Under the pieces are notes generated by a model. That model made no database searches. It was not told where the DNA came from and saw nothing but the letters and a program-made list of their open reading frames with translations. Below are positions 6,221 to 10,879 of a DNA stretch of 10,879 nucleotides, piece after piece. A program made the translations under genes and the position numbers. The DNA comes from Spirochaetaceae bacterium. GTDB taxonomy: Bacteria > Spirochaetota > Spirochaetia > DSM-27196 > PWMO01. Position 1 is the first letter of the stretch. Each line of letters begins with the position of its first letter. The stretch is taken from contig PWMO01000022.1 in the NCBI GenBank assembly GCA_003558175.1, forward strand, positions 1-10,879. Direction: 5' to 3'.

Positions 6221-8101
6221 GGAGTTCTTCTTGTGCAGGTTCTCTTTGAACTCCCGCCACGCTTCCTCCTGCTGTTTCCTGGAGTAGGGGCGGCGCACCG
6301 GCTCACCGGCGCTCTTTCGCGCGCGCGGACCAAGGCCGCCCCAGCGGACGCCCGACTGGTCATCATCGGGCTGCGTACCGGGAGCGCGCTTCGCAGACCC
6401 GGTCCTGGTGGAGCCGGCTGTGGAATCGACCGCCACAGCGCCCGCTGATTGCGGTCCCGGGAGAGGCTGCTGTTCCGAAGCACCTCGTTCCAGCAGATCA
6501 AGCGTATCGGCTATCCGGCTCCGGCCGCTTCCTCTGGCCGGTCTGCCCGCCGCAGCGACGGTTTCTTCAAATCGTCGGCGCAGCATGTCGGTACGACCCG
6601 AGAAGCGCATCATGATCTGCTTCAGCACACCCTGCCGGGCGAGTGCCACCTCAAAGATGCTGCTCAGATCCAGCGAAAGCAGATACACCCACGGACGAGG
6701 CGTGATGCCTCCCGGCTGAAACAGTACCTCGAGGTGACGTTTTATTTCTCGCGGGTCGGAGACATAGAGCGTGTGTCGCACGGTGTGTACGACCGCCTCG
6801 GCAACCAGCGCGGGACGCTCCATGAGTTCGGCAGTCAGCGGATCACGCGCGGCAACGCGACGCGCTATATCGTACTCCCAGTTTTCAAACGAGAAGAAGT
6901 AGACATAGGGGTCGCGGTCTGTTGCCTGCAGCAACTGCTGCATGTCACGCATGTATTCTTTTCTGACGGCATCGGCGAGCGTGCTCATACGTTGCAGCAG
7001 CGTCAGGTAGAGATTGTCGCGGTGGATAACGGCGTCGGTCAGTACTACCACTCGAGACAGGTTCTTATCGACGGGAGGTTCTGTCAGCCTCTTTCGCAGG
7101 GTGGTGCGCAGGTGCTCGGCTTCCCGTCCCGTCTCGCGCACGAGGCCGGTCAGGAGGCCGTCAAATTCCTCTGCGGACAGCACCTGGCCCTCCGCCTGTT
7201 TCACCGACTGTTCAATCTGCTGTGCGACCGCCGCCTTCTGCTCTTCGCTCAGTTGCAGCCGTTGCGCGAGCTCACGTCGGGCAGCGATGTAGCGGCGCAG
7301 ACCCTCGGCAGCGGTAAAGAGGTCCGGCGCCACCTGGACCGGGCCTCGTTCAATCGCTCCCTTGTGTTCGAGCAGAAGCTCTACCATTGAAGTCCAGCCG
7401 GCGGCATCCGGGGAGGCGATCCGCCGTTCTATCTCAGAAAGCGTTGTCTCTCCCAACCTGGCGAGATGTGCAAGAAGATTGGTGTTGTCCAGGTAGTGTC
7501 GGAGCTTTTTCAGGAGCACGGGGATCAGCAGTCCGGGACGCGTGGATGGAACGTACAACGCGTCGGTGTCGGAAGTCCTGGTTACGGCTACGAAGTAGTC
7601 CGGCGGCGGGTCGTGAACCGTCAGTTCAGCCAGACCGTCCATGTCCAATGGTCTGGCGACTGAGCGCGGTAACGAAATGCCCTCCGCCGCAAAGCTCGAA
7701 GTACCTGGAAGCGGCCGGGTTGGATCTGCCAGAACCTGCTGCAGCGCTTCTTCAACCAGTTTGGCATAGAAGACCGGAGAGGCGGGTGCGGTCAGCAGAA
7801 TCGCCCGGGGAGCCTGTGCTTCACCCTGCACGGAGGTGAGCACCAGCCCCAGCTTGCCGCTGCGGAGCTTCTCCATCAGCGCGGGTAGAACCGCGGACAG
7901 CTTTGCCTGCTCGCGGTCGGCGTGAGCCTGTGCCGCAGTGTACGCAATCTCCGGCTCCCAGATCGAGCAGAGCAGGTGGAAAAGTCGGCGTTCGAGGTGC
8001 GTGAAATTTCCCACGTGCGACAGCACCTGGTCACGGTCCTTCAATTCACCATGCAGGTAGGGGGGAACCGGGTGGCTTGGTCGCGTTCTTGATACCTTCA
8101 T
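6215..8101 (-). CDS. Conserved-looking protein of unknown function (628 aa)
   Basis: I do not recognise this protein. It is soluble in character: no signal peptide, no membrane segment, and no nucleotide-binding or protease motif that I can see. Residues 1-130 are alpha/beta with a helical start. Residues 195-345 are helical and charged, with a likely coiled coil at about 265-340 (Gln/Glu/Arg/Leu-rich). Residues 395-515 form a more hydrophobic mixed region rich in aromatics (YVYFFSFENWEY at about 399-410). From about 516 the chain becomes Pro/Gly/Ser/Arg-rich and probably disordered, then ends in a basic helical tail (605-628) full of Lys, Glu and Arg. That layout suggests a scaffold or interaction protein, which is inference. 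ATG 8101 is the first start; the upstream Shine-Dalgarno is poor (GAAG). It lies 88 bp downstream of the dehydrogenase gene on the same strand. Confidence 0.8.
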   Translation of the reverse strand: MKVSRTRPSHPVPPYLHGELKDRDQVLSHVGNFTHLERRLFHLLCSIWEPEIAYTAAQAHADREQAKLSAVLPALMEKLRSGKLGLVLTSVQGEAQAPRAILLTAPASPVFYAKLVEEALQQVLADPTRPLPGTSSFAAEGISLPRSVARPLDMDGLAELTVHDPPPDYFVAVTRTSDTDALYVPSTRPGLLIPVLLKKLRHYLDNTNLLAHLARLGETTLSEIERRIASPDAAGWTSMVELLLEHKGAIERGPVQVAPDLFTAAEGLRRYIAARRELAQRLQLSEEQKAAVAQQIEQSVKQAEGQVLSAEEFDGLLTGLVRETGREAEHLRTTLRKRLTEPPVDKNLSRVVVLTDAVIHRDNLYLTLLQRMSTLADAVRKEYMRDMQQLLQATDRDPYVYFFSFENWEYDIARRVAARDPLTAELMERPALVAEAVVHTVRHTLYVSDPREIKRHLEVLFQPGGITPRPWVYLLSLDLSSIFEVALARQGVLKQIMMRFSGRTDMLRRRFEETVAAAGRPARGSGRSRIADTLDLLERGASEQQPLPGPQSAGAVAVDSTAGSTRTGSAKRAPGTQPDDDQSGVRWGGLGPRARKSAGEPVRRPYSRKQQEEAWREFKENLHKKNSG

Positions 8102-8119
8102 GACGCTACTTCACTGTAG

Positions 8120-8148
8120 AATATATTGCAAACCGGTCGCGCCGACAG
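8120..8148 (-). promoter_or_regulatory. Weak promoter candidate for the 628-aa protein gene
   Basis: On the - strand, CTGTCG (8148-8143, three of six -35 bases), a 17-bp spacer, and TATATT (8125-8120, five of six). The predicted start near 8113 leaves a 12-nt leader. This is the only AT-rich patch in the gap, but the -35 is poor. Confidence 0.3.
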
Positions 8149-8156
8149 GCATCGAG

Positions 8157-8177
8157 GATCGGTGCTCCCAACCGATC
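8157..8177. terminator. 7-bp hairpin after the dehydrogenase gene
   Basis: GATCGGT and ACCGATC form a perfect stem around a 7-nt loop, 12 bp past the stop of the dehydrogenase gene on the - strand. Neither side has a T-run, so termination there would need a factor; it could also be an mRNA processing or stability element. Confidence 0.3.
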
Positions 8178-8189
8178 GCACACCCAGGC

Positions 8190-9134
8190 TCAGCGCCGCT
8201 GCTGTTTGCGGTACATCCTTGATGTTGCCGCCCGCACCAGGGAGCGTGGTAGAAGTCTGTGCGCGGTTGCGAGCAGGCGATTGGAGAAACCGGGGATACA
8301 GACCAAACGATTGACATCGAGGGCGCGCATCGACGCTCCGACAACGTCAGCTGCCGACATCCAGCTCGCCGGTGTGCTTTGCTGTACTCGTGTCACAAAC
8401 TCCGAATCATAGCGATGGAAATCGGTGTGCGTGAAACCGGGTAACAGCAGCTGAACACGAACTCCACGTTCCGCCACGGAGATGCGCAGCGACTCGCAGA
8501 AGCTGTTGAGGAAGCTCTTGGTAGCGACGTAGACTTCGGCTCCTGGAACGGGAAGAAGCGACGCCAGCGATCCCACCGCGATCAGGGCGCCGTGCCGGCG
8601 TTCCATCATGATCGGTAATGCCCGGTGGAACAGCTCAACGACCGAGGTGACATGTACCGCGACCATCTGCTGCGCAAGCGACACGGGAGCGTCGAGAAAC
8701 GGCTCCGAGAAACCAAACCCGGCATTTGCCACCACCGTCTCCAGCGGACGGCACGCATCCACTCGATCCAGAAACTGCCGTCGCTCCGCCGGGTCGGACA
8801 GTTCAACGATGTGCGTAGCAATCTGCATCCCGGTCTCGGCCTCGATCTCCGCTGCCGTCTGCGCCAGTTGCTCGGGGCGACGGCCGGTGATCAGCACGCG
8901 TTGTCCGCGAGCCGCGAGAGCGCGGGCAAACTCACGACCGATTCCGCTGCTCCCGCCGGTGACCACAGCCCAGGCAGGCTGGTTCTCAGGCGGTTCTTCG
9001 GCGGTATGCGGCGCAGCGCTCGAGATCCGCGACGCAGTGCTTGAATCTTGCGGCGCAGCAGTTGAAACCGGTTTATCTGTTACTTTTGGTGTCATCGGTT
9101 GTTTTGTAATCAGAGTCCTTCGCGTCACGCGCAT
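8190..9134 (-). CDS. Short-chain dehydrogenase/reductase (classical SDR, DltE/YqjQ-like)
   Basis: This is an NAD(P)-dependent oxidoreductase of 314 residues. The SDR core begins near residue 54: TGGSSGIG (59-66) binds the cofactor, NAG is at 137-139, S189 is the catalytic Ser, and YVATK gives Y202 and K206. GRR at 84-86 after the second strand is compatible with NADP(H) preference. The fourth residue of the usual Asn-Ser-Tyr-Lys tetrad appears replaced: H161 stands where family members have Asn (AVHVTS). About 50 residues of Thr/Ser/Ala/Pro-rich, probably disordered sequence precede the core, longer than usual. ATG 9134 is chosen because AGGAAAG stands six bases before it; the in-frame ATG at 9095 lacks such a site but would remove only 13 residues. 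The C-terminal basic and hydrophobic helix (about 285-314) resembles the tail of DltE-type SDRs. The substrate is unknown. Confidence 0.9.
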   Translation of the reverse strand: MRVTRRTLITKQPMTPKVTDKPVSTAAPQDSSTASRISSAAPHTAEEPPENQPAWAVVTGGSSGIGREFARALAARGQRVLITGRRPEQLAQTAAEIEAETGMQIATHIVELSDPAERRQFLDRVDACRPLETVVANAGFGFSEPFLDAPVSLAQQMVAVHVTSVVELFHRALPIMMERRHGALIAVGSLASLLPVPGAEVYVATKSFLNSFCESLRISVAERGVRVQLLLPGFTHTDFHRYDSEFVTRVQQSTPASWMSAADVVGASMRALDVNRLVCIPGFSNRLLATAHRLLPRSLVRAATSRMYRKQQRR

Positions 9135-9137
9135 TCA

Positions 9138-9144
9138 CTTTCCT
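9138..9144 (-). promoter_or_regulatory. Ribosome binding site of the dehydrogenase gene
   Basis: On the - strand AGGAAAG, with AGGA six bases before the ATG at 9134, decides the start of the dehydrogenase. It lies just 3' of the hairpin at 9147-9186. Confidence 0.6.
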
Positions 9145-9146
9145 GC

Positions 9147-9197
9147 GGCTTCCAGGGGTTTCCTGACCTCCTTTACCCTGGAAGCCCTCTTTTTTTT
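9147..9197 (+). terminator. 11-bp perfect hairpin with T-run on + strand; Shine-Dalgarno in the loop on - strand
   Basis: GGCTTCCAGGG (9147-9157) pairs perfectly with CCCTGGAAGCC (9176-9186) across an 18-nt loop, followed on the + strand by CTC and eight T (9190-9197). In form it is an intrinsic terminator for + strand RNA, but no + strand gene is upstream for about 3 kb. It would stop antisense RNA entering the M48 gene. On the - strand it sits in the leader of the dehydrogenase, has an A-run before it and no T-run after it, and its loop holds AAAGGAGGT (9174-9166), a near-perfect ribosome binding site with no start codon in range. Confidence 0.6.
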
Positions 9198-9232
9198 GCC
9201 CCATGTTTGCGGCTTTGCCCCAAGTTTGCGGC
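9195..9232. repeat. 19-bp tandem direct repeat, two copies
   Basis: The unit TTTGCCCCANGTTTGCGGC occurs at 9195-9213 and 9214-9232 and differs at one base (T9204 against A9223). TTTGC recurs five times, at 9195, 9206, 9214, 9225 and 9241. The repeats lie upstream of the dehydrogenase gene and may be regulator-binding direct repeats or the trace of a mobile-element end. Confidence 0.65.
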
Positions 9233-9282
9233 ACGGGTACTTTGCGGGCGCATGCTCGCGTCCCGATTCACCGCGTCCAGAA

Positions 9283-10098
9283 TCACTGCGTTGCGGCCAG
9301 GTAGTATTCCATCGCCTTCGGCAGGGCATCCTGCAGATCCCGAATGCGGCGCGAATCGGCCGGATGGGTGCTCACCAGTTCCGGTGGCTCGGGGCCACCT
9401 CGGGCGGCTGCCATTCTCTCCCAGAAGGTTACCGCCTCACGCGGGTCGTATCCGGCCATTGCCATGAAGATCAAGCCGAGCTGGTCGGCCTCGGACTCAT
9501 GCAGCCTGCTGTAGGGCAGCAGAACGCCAACCTGTGCGCCGACTCCGTACGCAGCCAGCCAGAGATTTCGGGTCTCTTCAGGGCGGTCTCGCATAGCGGC
9601 CGACAGCGCCGCTCCGCCAAACTGAGCAAGCAGCGCCTGGCTCATGCGTTCGTTGCCGTGCTCTGCTACGGCGTGTGCCACCTCGTGACCCATCACCACC
9701 GCAAGGCCGGTTTCGGTCTCGGTCACCGGCAGGATCCCGGTGTAGAACACTACTTTGCCACCAGGCATGCACCATGCGTTCACCATGTCGTCTTCAACCA
9801 GGCGGAACTCCCACTGGTAACCGCGCAGCGCGGCCGCCTGCCCGATGGAACTCATGTACTCCTCCACCGCGGCAGCGATCCGTGATCCCACTCGCTCGAC
9901 CATCGCAGCCTCGGGCGTACCGGTTACAACCGGGTGCTCGTTCAAGAACTGATTGTACTGCGTGAAACTCATCCCCAGCAGTTCCGAACGCGGAATCAGG
10001 CGTAACTGCCGCCGCTCGGTTACCGGTACCGTCGCGCACGCGGCAATGATCGCCACGGCAATCACGACTATCAGCTCGCTGCGTATCCACCGCTTCAC
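9283..10098 (-). CDS. M48-family zinc metalloprotease, lipoprotein
   Basis: This 271-residue protein is similar in plan to E. coli LoiP and other M48 lipoproteases that degrade or refold envelope proteins. It has a short N-terminal signal with a hydrophobic run (9-20) and lipobox IAAC, with C21 as the likely lipidated cysteine, so it should be membrane-anchored on the outer face of a membrane. HEVAH (138-142) supplies two zinc-binding His and the catalytic Glu; ESEAD (201-205) supplies the third ligand, probably E201. STHP (243-246) is the conserved late motif of the family. I chose GTG 10098 because AAGGAG lies seven bases upstream and the signal peptide then has normal length. An ATG at 10140 would put 14 extra residues ahead of the signal and overlap a predicted promoter start. 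Two extended -10 boxes lie upstream. Confidence 0.93.
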   Translation of the reverse strand: MKRWIRSELIVVIAVAIIAACATVPVTERRQLRLIPRSELLGMSFTQYNQFLNEHPVVTGTPEAAMVERVGSRIAAAVEEYMSSIGQAAALRGYQWEFRLVEDDMVNAWCMPGGKVVFYTGILPVTETETGLAVVMGHEVAHAVAEHGNERMSQALLAQFGGAALSAAMRDRPEETRNLWLAAYGVGAQVGVLLPYSRLHESEADQLGLIFMAMAGYDPREAVTFWERMAAARGGPEPPELVSTHPADSRRIRDLQDALPKAMEYYLAATQ

Positions 10099-10105
10099 TT
10101 CAGCA

Positions 10106-10111
10106 CTCCTT
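10106..10111 (-). promoter_or_regulatory. Ribosome binding site of the M48 protease gene
   Basis: AAGGAG on the - strand, seven bases before GTG 10098. This fixes a GTG start instead of the upstream ATG at 10140. Confidence 0.75.
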
Positions 10112-10144
10112 ACGGCGACGGGCGGAACCGCCCGACCCATTCTT

Positions 10145-10166
10145 ACATTATAGCAACATTATAGCA
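10145..10166 (-). promoter_or_regulatory. Tandem duplicated extended -10 boxes of the M48 gene (11-bp direct repeat)
   Basis: The 11-bp unit ACATTATAGCA (+ strand) occurs twice without a gap. On the - strand each copy gives TGCTATAAT, a full-consensus extended -10 box (10166-10158 and 10155-10147). Predicted starts are about 10151 and 10140, leaving leaders of about 53 and 42 nt with a good ribosome binding site. TTGACG (10180-10175) lies 11 and 22 bp upstream of the two hexamers, neither the usual 17. GCAACA (10186-10181) is at 17 bp from the first but matches poorly. Confidence 0.65.
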
Positions 10167-10186
10167 CTCTCGGGCGTCAATGTTGC
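10153..10186. promoter_or_regulatory. 8-bp inverted repeat around the first -10 box of the M48 promoter
   Basis: GCAACATT (10153-10160) and AATGTTGC (10179-10186) are perfect inverted arms 18 bp apart, enclosing the upstream -10 box and the TTGACG. The spacing suits a dimeric regulator on DNA. The left arm overlaps the direct-repeat junction, so part of the match may be a by-product of that duplication. Confidence 0.4.
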
Positions 10187-10216
10187 GGCAGCCGCTGAGT
10201 GCCACGACGGGCCGGT

Positions 10217-10879
10217 CTATCGCACCCGCAGAACCGCTCCACCGAAGGTGAATCCGCCGCCAAATGCCGATAGGCCGAGACTCTTGCCGCTCCAATCCTG
10301 CCCGAAGATTATTTCCAGGCACAAGGGGATGGTGCTCGAGGAGGTGTTGCCGTTCTCGCGAATATTGCTGAACATCTTTTCTTTCGGAGCCTTCACGCGC
10401 TGCTGAACTGCGTTGATGATTCGTTGATTTGCCTGGTGGGGCACGATGAGATCGAGATCCTGCACGGCGATTCCGGCTACGACACAGGCCCGTTCCAGAC
10501 TCTCGATCATGCCGCGAACCGCTCCGACAAACACTTTCGGACCGTCCATGTAGATGTATTCATCCGGTCGCGCGGGCACACGCAGGATTGAGCCGTCTTC
10601 TCCGTCGGCACCCAGAACCGGCCGGAACAGCCGTGCCCGCATGGGAACGTCCGCCGCGACGTGAGATGCGGCTCCCACCAGTGTGGCTGTTGCCGCGTCA
10701 CCGAAGATGGGCGCAGTCTGCGGGTCGCTGGTGTCGGTGCGAGGTGAAAGCGCCTCGGTTGTCAGTACCAGCACCATGCGCTCCGGCTCATTGGTGAGGA
10801 TGTCGTAGGCGTTCTGCAGCGCGTAGACGTATCCCGAGCAGGCCGCGTTGACGTCGTACGCTGCCGAGAGAAAGCCCGA
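10217..10879 (-). CDS. fabH: 3-oxoacyl-ACP synthase III (FabH), N-terminal part outside window
   Basis: FabH (KAS III) starts fatty-acid synthesis in the cytoplasm by condensing an acyl-CoA with malonyl-ACP. The frame is open to the right edge: 34 codons precede the internal ATG at 10777 and include the active-site Cys in AACSG (codon 10840-10838). Counting from the edge, C14, H148 (in VPHQAN) and N178 (in ENGNTSSS) form the Cys-His-Asn triad; the 30-residue His-to-Asn distance equals that of E. coli FabH. The MDGPKVF segment and the C-terminal AFGGGFTFG are also typical. Roughly 100 N-terminal residues lie beyond the window. The RENGNTSSS wording is a little unlike the common YGNTS, but nothing needed for catalysis is missing. 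KAS III-like paralogues in secondary metabolism look similar, so fabH is likely but unproven. It ends 118 bp before the M48 start, with no intrinsic terminator. Confidence 0.92.
   Translation of the reverse strand, partial: SGFLSAAYDVNAACSGYVYALQNAYDILTNEPERMVLVLTTEALSPRTDTSDPQTAPIFGDAATATLVGAASHVAADVPMRARLFRPVLGADGEDGSILRVPARPDEYIYMDGPKVFVGAVRGMIESLERACVVAGIAVQDLDLIVPHQANQRIINAVQQRVKAPKEKMFSNIRENGNTSSSTIPLCLEIIFGQDWSGKSLGLSAFGGGFTFGGAVLRVR

Noticed and set aside
6449..7390. 313-residue + strand open frame inside the 628-aa gene
   Set aside because: It is antisense to a frame open for 628 codons with more protein-like composition; no ribosome binding site or domain supports it.
9195..9232. 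Tandem repeat as a CRISPR array or insertion-sequence end
   Set aside because: There are only two copies with no spacers, no cas gene, no transposase and no matching inverted end in the window. A mobile-element trace stays a remote option only.
8608..9885. 425-residue open frame on the + strand across the dehydrogenase and M48 genes
   Set aside because: It runs through two motif-rich - strand genes and the gap between them, including the hairpin and T-run, and its product is Ser/Arg/Cys-rich without domain features.
10099..10140. ATG 10140 as the start of the M48 gene
   Set aside because: GTG 10098 has AAGGAG seven bases upstream and gives a normal lipoprotein signal; the upstream ATG coincides with a predicted transcript start.
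1660..10216. tRNA, rRNA, riboswitch or defence-island genes
   Set aside because: I looked through the gaps on both strands and saw no cloverleaf, known riboswitch core, toxin-antitoxin pair or nuclease/helicase cluster.

Overview
The window is about 10.9 kb of moderately GC-rich, tightly packed bacterial chromosome. It holds eight protein-coding genes, two of them cut by the window edges. I see no tRNA, rRNA, transposase, phage gene or CRISPR array. The M48 lipoprotein with a signal-peptidase-II lipobox suggests a cell with lipoprotein sorting, probably diderm. A free-living spirochaete is my leading guess from the overall look of the proteins, but this is a weak inference: no gene here fixes the phylum.

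Left block (1-3291, + strand): the C-terminal four-fifths of a NAD+-dependent DNA ligase of the LigA type, with unusual OB-fold substitutions and an acidic tail. It is followed by a class III nucleotidyl cyclase-like protein in which five of the six canonical catalytic residues are in place and the sixth, the transition-state Asn, is Ile. Middle block (3258-6207): two unrelated FAD-dependent oxidoreductases read away from each other. One resembles the SidA/IucD monooxygenase-like flavoproteins (- strand); the other resembles PYROXD2/CrtO/phytoene desaturases (+ strand). Their 103-bp intergenic region carries two -35/-10 pairs, each placed so that the predicted transcript starts at the A of the start codon, so both mRNAs look leaderless. 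A perfect 8-bp palindrome covers the + strand -10 box and abuts the ATG.

Right block (6215-10879, all - strand): a 628-residue protein of unknown function, a classical short-chain dehydrogenase, an M48 metalloprotease lipoprotein, and a partial 3-oxoacyl-ACP synthase III (FabH). The gaps here hold most of the non-coding structure. There are two tandem extended -10 boxes inside an 11-bp direct repeat ahead of the M48 gene, a 19-bp tandem repeat, and an 11-bp perfect hairpin whose loop carries a consensus Shine-Dalgarno sequence ahead of the short-chain dehydrogenase.

The genes do not form one obvious pathway: DNA repair, possible cyclic-nucleotide signalling, two redox enzymes, envelope proteolysis and fatty-acid initiation sit side by side. 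The DNA does not show a new defence or mobile system. The most unusual signals are the divergent leaderless promoter pair with its operator-like palindrome, the cyclase with the replaced Asn, and the hairpin and tandem-repeat cluster at 9147-9232.
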